The notes below the pieces were generated by a model. The model did not search any database. It saw only the letters and a program-made list of their open reading frames with translations, and was not told the DNA's origin. The translations under genes were made by a program, and so were the position numbers. This document shows, one piece after another, positions 51,651 to 62,650 of a stretch of 64,000 nucleotides of DNA (the first letter of the stretch is position 1; every line of letters begins with the position of its first letter). The DNA lies in NCBI GenBank assembly GCA_964036315.1, contig OZ038510.1, positions 85,614,073-85,678,072 on the forward strand. The letters run 5' to 3'. This DNA is from Acanthosepion esculentum. Lineage: Eukaryota; Mollusca; Cephalopoda; Sepiida; Sepiidae.

Positions 51651-52079
51651 GTGGTCATCTAATGGATTAGAAGTGGAAGTCTCTTTTATGTGGTCATCTA
51701 ATGGATGAGAAGAAGAACTCTATTGATGTGGTCATCTAATGGATTAGAAGAGGAAGTCTCTATTGATGTGGTTATCTAATGGATGAGAAGAAGAAGTCTA
51801 TTGATGTGGTCATCTAATGGATTAGAAGAGGAAGTCTCTATTGATGTACTCATCTAATGGATTAGAAGAGGAAGTCTCTATTGATGTGGCAATCTAATGG
51901 ATTAGAAGAGGAAGTCTCTATTGATGTGGGCATCTAATGGATGAGAAGAGGAAGTCTATTGATGTGGTCATCTAATAGATTAGAAGAGGAAGTCTTTATT
52001 GATGTGGTCATCTAATGGATTAGCAGATGAAATCTATTGATGTGGTCATCTAATGGATTAGAAGAGGAAGTCTCTATTG

Positions 52080-55000
52080 ATGTGGTCATCTAATGGATGA
52101 GAAGAAGTAGTCTATTGATGTGGTCATCTAATGGATTAGAAGAGGAAGTCTCTATTGATGTGGTCATCTAATGGATTAGAAAAGGAAGTCTCTTTTATGT
52201 GGCCATTTATGGATGAGAAGAGGAAGTCTATTGATGTGGTCATCTAATGGATTAGAAGAGAAAGCCTCTATTGATGTGGCCATCTAATGGATGAGAAGAG
52301 GAAGTCTATTGATGTGGTCAACTACTGGATTAGAAAAGGAAGTCTCTATTGATGTGGCCATCTAATGGATGAGAAGAGGAAGTCTAATGATGTGGTCATC
52401 TAATGGATTAGAAGAGGAAGTCTCTAATGATGTGGCCATCTAATGGATTAGAAGAGGATATCTCTATTGATGTGGTCATCTAATGGATTAGAAGTGGAAG
52501 TCTCTATTGATGTGGTCATCTAATGGATGAGAAGAAGAACTCTATTGATGTGGTCATCTAATGGATGAGAAGAGGAAGTCTATTGATGTGGTCATCTAAT
52601 GGATTAGAAGAGGAAGTCTCTATTGATGTGCTCATCTAATGGATTAGAAGAGGAAGTCTCTATTGATGTGGCCATCTAATGGATTAGAAGAGGAAGTCTC
52701 TATTGATGTGGTCATCTAATTGATGAGAAGAGGAAGTCTATTGATGTGGTCATCTAATGGATTAGAAGAGGAAGTCTTTATTGATGTGCTCATCTAATGG
52801 ATTAGATGAGGAAGACTCTATTGATGTGGTCATCTAATGGATGAGAAGAGGATGTCTATTGATGTGGTCATCTAATGGATTAGAAGAGGATATCTCTATT
52901 GATGTGGTCATCTAATGGATTAGAAGAGGAATACTCTATTGATGTGGTCATCTTATGGATTAGAAGACCAAGTCTATTGATGTGGTCATCTAATGGATGA
53001 GAGGAGGACATCTATTGATGTGGTCATCTAATGGATGAGAAAAGGAAGTCTCTATTGATGTGGCCATCTAATGGATGAGAAGAGGAAGTCTATTGATGTG
53101 GCCATCTAATTGATTAGAAGAGGAAGTCTCTATTGATGTACTCATCTAATGGATTAGAAGAGGATGTCTCTATTGATGTGGCAATCTAATGGAATAGAAG
53201 AGGAAGTCTCTATTGATGTGGGCATCTAATGGATGAGAAGAGGAAGTCTATTGATGTGGTCATCTAATGGATTAGCAGAGGAAGTCTCTATTGATGTGGT
53301 CATCTAATGGATTAGCAGATGAAATCTATTGATGTGGTCATCTAATGGATTAGAAGAGGAAGTCTCTATTGATGTGGTCATCTAATGGATGAGAAGAAGA
53401 AGTCTATTGATGTGGTCATCTAATGGATTAGAAAAGGAAGTCTCTATTGATGTGGCCATCTAATGGATGAGAAGAGGAAGTCTCTAATGATGTGGCCATC
53501 TAATGGATTAGAAGAGGAAGTCTCTATTGATGTGGCAATCTAATGGATAAGAAGAGGAAGTCTCTATTGATGTGGTCATCAAATGGATGAGAAATGGAAG
53601 TCTATTGATGTGGTCATCTAATGGATTAGAAAAGGAAGTCTCTATTGATGTGGTCATCTAATTGATGAGAAGAGGAAGTCTATTGATGTGGTCATCTAAT
53701 GGATTAGAAGAGGAAGTCTTTATTGATGTGCTCATCTAATGGATTAGAAGAGGATGTCTATTGATGTGGTCATCTAATGGATTAGAAGATGAAGTCTGTA
53801 TTGATGTGGTCATCTAATGTATGAGAAGAGGATGTCTATTGATGTGGCCATCTAATGGATGAGAAGAGGAAGTCTATTGTTGTGGTCATCTAATGTATTA
53901 GAAGTTGAAGTCTCTATTGATGTGGTCATCTAATGGATGAGAAGAGGAAGTCTATTGATGTGGTCATCTAATGGATTAGAAGAGGAAGTCTCTATTGATG
54001 TCGTCATCTAATGGATTAGAAGAGGAATTCTCTATTGATGTGGTCATCTAATGGATTAGAAGACCAAGTCTATTGATGTGGTCATCTAATGGATGAGAGG
54101 AGGACGTCTATTGATGTGGTCATCTAATGGATGAGAAAAGGAAGTCTCTATTGATGTGGCCATCTAATGGATGAGAAGAGGAAGTCTATTGATGTGGCCA
54201 TCTAATGGATTAGAAGAGGAAGTCTCTATTGATGTGGTCATCTAATGGATTAGAAGACGAAGTCTATTGATGTGGTCATCTAATGGATGAGAGGAGGACG
54301 TCTATTGATGTGCTCATCTAATGGATGAGAAAAGGAAGTCTCTATTGATGTGGCCATCTAATGGATGAGAAGAGGAAGTCTATTGATGTGGTCATCTAAT
54401 AGATTAGAAGAGGAAGTCTCTATTGATGTGGCCATCTAATGTATGAGAAGAGGATGTCTATTGATGTGGCCATCTAATGGATGTGAAGAGGAAGTCTATT
54501 GTTGTGGTCATCTAATGTATTAGAAGTTGAAGTCTCTATTGATGTGGTCATCTAATGGATGAGAAGTGGAAGTCTATTGAGGTGGTCATCTAATGGATTA
54601 GAAGAGGAAGTCTCTATTGATGTGGCCATCTAATGGATTAGAAGAGGAATTCTCTATTGATGTGATCATCTAATGGATTAGAAGACCAAGTCTATTGATG
54701 TGGTCATCTAATGGATGAGAGGAGGACGTCTATTGATGTGGTCATCTAATGGATGAGAAAAGGAAGTCTCTATTGATGTGGCCATCTAATGGATGAGAAG
54801 AGGAAGTCTATTGATGTGGCCATCTAATTGATTAGAAGAGGAAGTCTCTATTGATGTACTCATCTAATGGATTAGAAGAGGATGTCTCTATTGATGTGGC
54901 AATCTAATGGAATAGAAGAGGAAGTCTCTATTGATGTGGGCATCTAATGGATGAGAAGAGGAAGTCTATTGATGTGGTCATCTAATGGATTAGCAGAGGA

Positions 55001-55260
55001 AGTCTTTATTGATGTGGTCCTCTAATGGATTAGCAGATGAAATCTATTGATGTGGTCATCTAATGGATTAGAAGAGAAAGTCTCTATTGATGTGGCCATC
55101 TAATGGATGAGAAGAGGAAGTCTATTGATGTGGTCATCTACTGGATTAGAAAAGGAAGTCTCTATTGATGTGGCCATCTAATGGATGAGAATAGGAAGTC
55201 TAATGATGTGGTCATCTAATGGATTAGAAGAGGAAGTCTCTAATGATGTGGCCATCTAAT
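52080..55260 (+). repeat. Distant copy of the 44.7-50 kb region
   Basis: The GACCAAGTC marker recurs at 52,966, 54,062 and 54,684. The last two are 5,519-5,520 bp from 48,543 and 49,164, and the first is 5,635 bp from 47,331, so about three monomers were lost in between. The start (52,080-52,960) follows 44,650-45,720, including GAAGTAGTC (44,671 and 52,104). A multi-kilobase segment was duplicated within domain C. Confidence 0.8.
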
Positions 55261-55279
55261 GGATTAGAAGAGGAAGTCT

Positions 55280-57009
55280 CTATTGATGTGGTCATCTAAT
55301 GGATGAGAAGAGGAAGTCTATTGATGTGGTCATCTAAAGGATTAGAAGAGGAAGTCTCTATTGATGTGGTCATCTAATGGATGAGAAGAGGTAGTCTATT
55401 GATGTGGTCATCTAATGGATTAGTAGAGGAAGTCACTATTGATGTGGTCATCTAATGGATTAGAAGAGGAAGTCTCTATTGATGTGGCCATCTAATCAAT
55501 TAGAAGAGGAAGTCTCTATTGATGTGGTCATCTAATGGATGAGAAGAGGAAGTCTATTGATGTGGTCATCTAATGGATTAGAAGAGGAAGTCTCTGTTGA
55601 TGTTGTCATCTAATGGATGAGAAAAGGAAATCTCTCTTGATGTGGCCATCTAATGGAGGAGAAGTGAAAGTCTATTGATGTGGTCATCTAATGGATTAGA
55701 AGAGGAAGTCTCTATTGATGTGGCCATCTAATGGATGAGAAGAGGAAGTCTATTGATGTGGTCATGTAATGGATTAGAAGAGGAAGTCTCTATTCATGTG
55801 GTCATCTAATGGATTAGAAGAGGATGTCTCTATTGATGTGGTCATCTAATGGATTAGAAGAGGTAGTCTCTATTGATGTGGCCAACTAATGGATTAGAAA
55901 ATGAAGTCTCTATTGATGGGGTCATCTAATGGATGAGAAGAGGAAGTCTCTATTGATGTGTCCATCTAATGGATGAGAAGAGGAAGTCTCTATTGATGTG
56001 GTCATCTAATGGATGAGAAGAGGAAATCTATGCATGTTGTCATCTAATGGATTAGAAGAGGATGTCTCTATTGATGTGGCCATCTAATGGATTAGAAGAG
56101 GAAGTCACTATTGATGTGGTCATCTAATGGATGAGAAGAGGAAGTCTATATATGCGATCATCTAATGGATTAGAAAGGAATCTCTATTGATGTGGTCATC
56201 TAATGGATTAGAAGAGGATGTCTCTATTGATATGGTCATCTAATGGATTAGAAGAGGAAGTCTCTATTGATGTGGCCATCTAATGGATTAGAAGAGGAAG
56301 TCTCTATTGATGTGGTCATCTAGTGGATGAGAAGAGGAAGTCTATTGATGTGGTCATCTAATGGATTAGAAGAGGAAGTCTCTATTGATGTGGTCATCTA
56401 ATGGATGAGAAGAGGATGTCTATTGATGTGGCCATCTAATGGATGAGAAGAGGAAGTCTATTGTTGTGGTCATCTAATGTATTCGAAGTGGAAGTCTCTA
56501 TTGATGTGGTAATCTAATGGATGAGAAGAGGAAGCCTATGGATGTGGTCATCTAATGGATTAGAAGAGGAAGTCTCTATTGATGTGGCCATCTAATGGAT
56601 TAGAAGAGGAAGTCTCTATTGGTGTGGTCATCTAATGGATGAGAAGAGGAAGTCTATTGATGTGGTCATCTAATGGATTAGAAGAGGAAGTCTCTATTGA
56701 TGTGGTCATGTAATGGATGAGAAAAGGAAGTCTCTATTGATGTGGTCATCTAATGGATGAGAAGAGGATGTCTATTGATGTGTTCATCTAATGGATTAGA
56801 AGAGGAAGTCTCTATTGATGTGGTCATCTAATGGATGAGAAGAGGAAGTCTCTTGATGTGGTCATCTAAAGTATTAGAAGAGGAAGTCTCTATTGATGTG
56901 GCCATCTAATGGATTAGAAGAGGAGGTCTCTATTGATGTGGTCATCTAATGGATGAGAAGAGGTAGTCTATTGATGTGGTCATCTAATGGATTAGTAGAG
57001 GAAGTCTCT
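55280..57009 (+). repeat. 1,730-bp higher-order repeat, copy 1
   Basis: Markers shared with the next copy at offset 1,730: TCTCTCTTGATG (55,631 and 57,361), TGCATGTTGTC (56,031 and 57,761) and TATGCGATCATC, TATGTGATCATC in copy 2 (56,151 and 57,881). GATTAGAAAGGAATC, a shortened monomer, follows in each. The unit is about 44 monomers. Confidence 0.82.
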
Positions 57010-58545
57010 ATTGATGTGGTCATCTAATGGATTAGAAGAGGAAGTCTCTATTGATGTGGCCATCTAATAGATTAGAAGAGGAAGTCTCTATTGATGTGGT
57101 CATCTAATGGATGAGAAGAGGACGTCTATTGATGTGGTCATCTAATGGATTATTAGAGGAAGTCACTATTGATGTGGTCATCTAATGGATTAGAAGAGGA
57201 AGTCTCTATTGATGTGGCCATCTAATAGATTAGAAGAGGAAATCTCTATTGATGAGGTCATCTAATGGATGAGAAGAGGAAGTCTATTGATGTGGTAATC
57301 TAATGGATTAGAAGAGGAAGTCTCTGTTGATGTGGTCATCTAATGGATGAGAAAAGGAAATCTCTCTTGATGTGGCCATCTAATGGACGAGAAGTGGAAG
57401 TCTATTGATGTGGTCATCTAATGGATTAGAAGAGGAAGTCTCTATTGATGTGGTCATCTAATGGATGAGAAGAGGAAGTCTATTGATGTGGTCATGTAAT
57501 GGATTAGAAGAGGAAGTCTCTATTCATGTGGTCATCTAATGGATTAGAAGAGGAAGTCGCTATTGATGTGGTCATCTAATGGATTAGAAGAGGTAGTCTC
57601 TATTGATGTGGCCAACTAATGGATTAGAAAATGAAGTCTCTATTGATGTGGTCATCTAATGGATGAGAAGAGGAAGTCTCTATTGATGTGGCCATCTAAT
57701 GGATTAGAAGAGGAAGTCTCTATTGATGTGGTCATCTAATGGATGAGAAGAGGAAATCTATGCATGTTGTCATCTAATGGATTAGAAGAGGATGTCTCTA
57801 TTGATGTAGCCATCTAATGGATTAGAAGAGGAAGTCTCTATTGATGTGGTCATCTAATGGATGAGAAGAGGAAGTCTATATATGTGATCATCTGATGGAT
57901 TAGAAAGGAATCTCTATTGATGTGGTCATCTAATGGATTAGAAGAGGATGTCTCTATTGATATGGTCATCTAATGGATTAGAAGAGGAAGTCTCTATTGA
58001 TGTGGCCATCTAATGGATTAGAAGAGGATGTCTCTATTGATGTGGTCATCTAATGGATGAGAAGAGGAAGTCTATTGATGTGGTCATCTAATGGATTAGA
58101 AGAGGAAGTCTCTATTGATGTGGCCATCTAATGGATTAGAAGAGGAAGTCTCTATTGATGTTGTCATCTAATGGATGAGAAGAGGAAGTCTATTGATGTG
58201 GTCATCTAATGGATTAGAAGAGGAAGTCTCTATTGATGTGGTCATCTAATGGATGAGAAAAGGAAGTCTCTATTGATGTGGTCATCTAATGGATGAGAAG
58301 AGGAAGTCTATTGATGTGGTCATCTAATGGATTAGAAGAGGAAGTCTCTATTGATGTTGCCATCTAATGGATGAGAAGAGGAAGTCTATTGATGGGGTCA
58401 TCTAAAGGATTAGAAGAGGAAGTCTGTATTGATGTGCCCATCTAATGGATTAGAAGAGGAGGTCTCTATTGATGTGGTCATCTAATGGATGAGAAGAGGT
58501 AGTCTATTGATGTGGTCATCTAATGGATTAGTAGAGGAAGTCTCT
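57010..58545 (+). repeat. 1,730-bp higher-order repeat, copy 2 (shortened)
   Basis: This carries the same marker series as copy 1. The next copy is 1,536 bp away at GATTATTAGAGG (57,148 and 58,684) and 1,496 bp at TCTCTCTTGATG (57,361 and 58,857). The 40-bp step is one monomer lost from copy 3. The difference from 1,730 is about five further monomers. Confidence 0.8.
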
Positions 58546-59960
58546 ATTGATGTGGTCATCTTATGGATTAGAAGAGGAAGTCTCTATTGATGTGGCCATC
58601 TAATAGATTAGAAGAGGAAGTCTCTATTGATGTGGTCATCTAATGGATGAGAAGAAGACGTCTATTGATGTGGTCATCTAATGGATTATTAGAGGAAATC
58701 ACTATTGATGTGATCATCTAATGGATTAGAAGAGGAAGTCTCTATTGATGTGGCCATCTAATAGATTAGAAGAGGAAGTCTCTATTGATGTGGTCATCTA
58801 ATAAATGAGAAGAGGAAGTCTATTGATGTGGTCATCTAATGGATTAGAAAAGGAAATCTCTCTTGATGTGGCTTTCTAATGGAGGAGAAGTGGAAGTCTA
58901 TTGATGTGGTCATCTAATGGATTAGAAGAGGAAGTCTCTATTGATGTGGCCATCTAATGGATGAGAAGAGGAAGTCTATTGATGTGGTCATGTAATGGAT
59001 TAGAAGAGGAAGTCTCTATTCATGTGGTCATCTAATGGATTAGAAGAGGAAGTCTCTATTGATGTGGTCATCTAATGGATTAGAAGAGGTAGTCTCTATT
59101 GATGTGGCCAACTAATGGATTAGAAAATGAAGTCTCTATTGATGTGGTCATCTAGTGGATGAGAAGAGGAAGTCTCTATTGATGTGGCCATCTAATGGAT
59201 TAGAAGAGGAAGTCTCTATTGATGTGGTCATCTAATGGATGAGAAGAGGAAATCTATGCATGTTGTCATCTAATGGATTAGAAGAGGATGTCTCTATTGA
59301 TGTAGCCATCTAATGGATTAGAAGAGGAAGTCTATATTGATGTGGTCATCTAATGGATGAGAAGAGGAAGTCTATATATGTGATCATCTAATGGATTAGA
59401 AAGAAATCTCTATTGATGTGGTCATCTAATGGATTAGAAGAGGATGTCTCTATTGATATGGTCATCTAATGGATTAGAAGAGGAAGTCTCTATTGATGTG
59501 GCCATCTAATGGATTAGAAGAGGATGTCTCTATTGATGTGGTCATCTAATGGATGAGAAGAGGAATTCTATTGATGTGGTCATCTAATGGATTAGAAGAG
59601 GAAGTCTCTGTTGATGTGGTCATCTAATGGATTAGAAGAGGAAGTCTCTATTGATGTGGCCAACTAATGGATTAGAAGAGGAAGTCTCTATTGATGTGGT
59701 CATCTAATGGATGAGAAGAGGAAGTCTCTATTGATGTGGTCATCTAATGGATTAGAAGAGGTAGTCTCTATTGATGTGGCCAACTAATGGATTAGAAAAT
59801 GAAGTCTCTATTGATGTGGTAATCTAATGGATGAGAAGAGGAAGTCTCTATTGATGTGGCCATCTAATGGATTAGAAGAGGAAGTCTCTATTGATGTGGT
59901 CATCTAATGGATGAGAAGAGGAAATCTATGCATGTTGTCATCTAATGGATTAGAAGAGGA
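58546..59960 (+). repeat. 1,730-bp higher-order repeat, copy 3 with a 672-bp echo
   Basis: TGCATGTTGTC lies at 59,257 and again at 59,929, 672 bp apart. Each is preceded by GGTAGTCTC, GGCCAACTAATGG and GATTAGAAAATGAAG. The end of the unit was therefore duplicated once more. Domain D monomers begin right after the second TGCATG marker. Confidence 0.78.
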
Positions 59961-60459
59961 TGTCTCTATTGATGTGGCCATGTAATGGATTAGAAGAGGA
60001 AGTCTCTATTGATGTGGCCATGTAATGGATTAGAAGAGAGAGTCTCTATTGATGTGGTCAACTAATGGATTAGAAAAGGAAGTCTATTGATTTGGTCATC
60101 TAATAGATGAGAAGAGTAAGTCTCTATTGATGTGGTAATCTAATGGAATAGAAGAAGAAGTCTCTATTCATGTCGCCATGTAATGGATTCGAAGAGGATG
60201 TCTATATTGATGTGGCCAAGTAATGGATTAGAAGAGGGAGTCTCTATTGATGTGGTCATCTAATGGATTAGAAGAGGAAGTCTCTATTGATGTGGTCATC
60301 TAATGGATGAGAAGAGGAAGTCTCTATTGATGTGGTCATCTAATGGAGGAGAAGAGGAAGTCTATTGATGTGGTCATCTAATGGATGAGAAGAGGAAGTC
60401 TTTATTGATGTGGACATGTAATGGATTTTAAGAGGAAGTCTATATTCTGTGGTCATCTA

Positions 60460-61430
60460 ATGGATGAGAAGAGGAAGTCTCTATTGATGTGGCCATCTAA
60501 TGGATTAGAAGAGGAAGACTCTATTGATGTGGTCATCTAATGGACGAGAAGAGTAAGTCTATTTATGTGGTTATCTAATGGATGAGAAGAGGAAGTCTCA
60601 ATTGATGTGGCCATCTAATGGATTAGATGAGTAAGTCTCTATTGATGTTGTCATCTAATGGATGAGAAGAGAAAGTCTCTATTGATGTGGCCATCTAATG
60701 GATTAGAAGAGGAAGTCTATTGATGTGGTCATCTAATGGATGAGAAGAGGAAGTCTCTATTGATGTGGGCATGTAATGGATTTGAAGAGGATGTCTCTAT
60801 TGATGTGGCCATCTAATGGATTAGAAGAGGAAGTCTCTATTGATATAGTCATCTAATGGATGAGAAGAGGAAGCCTATTGATGTGGTCATCTAATGGATG
60901 AGAAGAGGAAGTCTCTATTGATGTGGCCATGTAATGGATTAGAAGAGGAAGTCTCTATTGATGTGGTCATCTAATGGATTAGAAGAAGAATCTCTATTGA
61001 TGTGGTCATCTAATGGATTAGAAGAGGAAGTCTCTTTATGTGGCCATGTAATGGATTAGAAGAGGAAGTCTCTATTGATATGGCCATGTAATGGATTAGA
61101 AGAGGGAGTCTCTATTGATGAGGTCATCTAATGGATTAGAAGAGGAAGTCTCTATTGATGTGGCCATGTAATGGATTAGAAGAGGTAGTCTCTATTGATG
61201 TGGCCATGTAATGGATTAGAAGATGTAGTCTCTATTGATGTGATCATCTAATGGATTAGAAGAGGAAGTCTCTATTGATGTGGTCATCTAATGGATGAGA
61301 AGAAGAATTTTATTGATGTGGTCATCTAATGGATGAGAAGAGGAAGTCTATTGATGTGGTCATCTAATGGATGAAAAGAAGAAGTCTATTGATGTGGTCA
61401 TCTAATGGATGAGAAGAGGAAGTCTCTATT
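60460..61430 (+). repeat. 1,220-bp-offset duplication, copy 1
   Basis: GGACGAGAAGAGTAAG (60,543 and 61,763) and GAAGAAGAATTTTATTG (61,300 and 62,520) are both offset by 1,220 bp. Between them the offset rises to 1,260, for example at GTAAGTCTC (60,631 and 61,891). Copy 2 thus gained one CATGAG-type monomer near 61,830 and lost one near 62,310. Confidence 0.8.
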
Positions 61431-61679
61431 GATCTGGTCATCTAATGGATGAGAAGAGGAAGTCTCTATTGATGTGGTCATCTAATGTTTGAGAAGAAGA
61501 AATCTATTGATGTTGTCATCTAATGGATTAGAAGAGGAAGTCTATTGATGTGGTCATATAATTGATGGGAAGAGGAAGTCTCTATGATGTGTCCATGTAA
61601 TGGATTTGAAGAGGAAGTCTCTATTGATGTGGTCATCTAATGGATTAGAAGAGGAAGTCACTATTGATGTGGCCATCTA

Positions 61680-62650
61680 ATGGATTAGAAGAGGAAGACT
61701 CTATTGATGTGGCCATGTAATGGATTAGTAGAGGAAGACTCTATTGATGTGGTCATCTAATGGACGAGAAGAGTAAGTCTATTTATGTGGTCATCTAATG
61801 CATGAGAAGAGGAAGTCTCAATTGATGTGGCCATCTAATTCATGAGAAGAGGAAGTCTCAATTGATGTGGCCATCTAATGGATTAGAAGAGTAAGTCTCT
61901 ATTGATGTGGTCATCTAATGGATGAGAAGAGGAAGTCTCTATTGATGTGGCCATCTAATGGATTAGAAGAGGAAGTCTATTGATGTGGTCATCTAATGGA
62001 TGAGAAGAGGAAGTCTCTATTGATGTGGGCATGTAATGGATTTGAAGAGGATGTCTCTATTGATGTGGCATCTAATGGATTAGAAGAGGAAGTCTCTATT
62101 GATATGGTCATCTAATGGATGAGAAGAGGAAGCCTATTGATGTGGTCATCTAATGGATGAGAAGAGGAAGTCTCTATTGATGTGGCCATGTAATGGATTA
62201 GAAGAGGAAGTCTCTATTGATGTGGTCATCTAATGGATTAGAAGAAGAAGTCTCTATTGATGTGGTCATCTAATGGATTAGAAGAGGAAGTCTCTTTTTT
62301 GTGGCCATGTAATGGATTAGAAGAGGGAGTCTCTATTCATGAGGTCATCTAATGGATTAGAAGAGGAATCTCTATTGATGTGGCCATGTAATGGATTAGA
62401 AGAGGGAGTCTCTATTGATGTGGCCATGTAATGGATTAGAAGAGGTAGTCTCTATTGATGTGATCATCTAATGGAATAGAAGAGGAAGTCTCTATTGATG
62501 TGGTCATCTAATGGATGAGAAGAAGAATTTTATTGATGTGGTCATCTAATGGATGAGAAGAGGAAGTCTATTGATGTGATCATCTAATGGATGAGAAGAG
62601 GAAGTCTTTTGATGTGGTCATCTAATGGATGAGAAGAGGAAGTCTCTATT
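61680..62650 (+). repeat. 1,220-bp-offset duplication, copy 2
   Basis: Second copy, with a locally doubled monomer (CATGAGAAGAGG with TCTCAATTG, about 61,800-61,870), a missing base in GTGGCATC near 62,068 and a six-T run near 62,295. These mark it as independently mutated after duplication. Confidence 0.78.

Larger units (their letters stand above)
38020..59960 (+). repeat. Satellite domain C (78-bp dimer domain)
   Basis: From about 38,020 the domain B markers vanish. Most of the sequence alternates TTAG-type 40-bp monomers with TGAG-type 38-bp monomers, nearly all with GGTCATC or GGCCATC followed by TAATGG. Higher-order units of 1.33, 0.62, 1.73 and 1.5 kb are superimposed. The first 4.4 kb (38,020-42,375) shows only loose alternation with no clear higher-order period. 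No genes are visible. Confidence 0.82.

Noticed and set aside
62285..62300. T-rich run (six T) as a terminator or polymerase III stop
   Set aside because: It is a point-mutated TCTCTTTATG monomer with no adjacent promoter or RNA gene.
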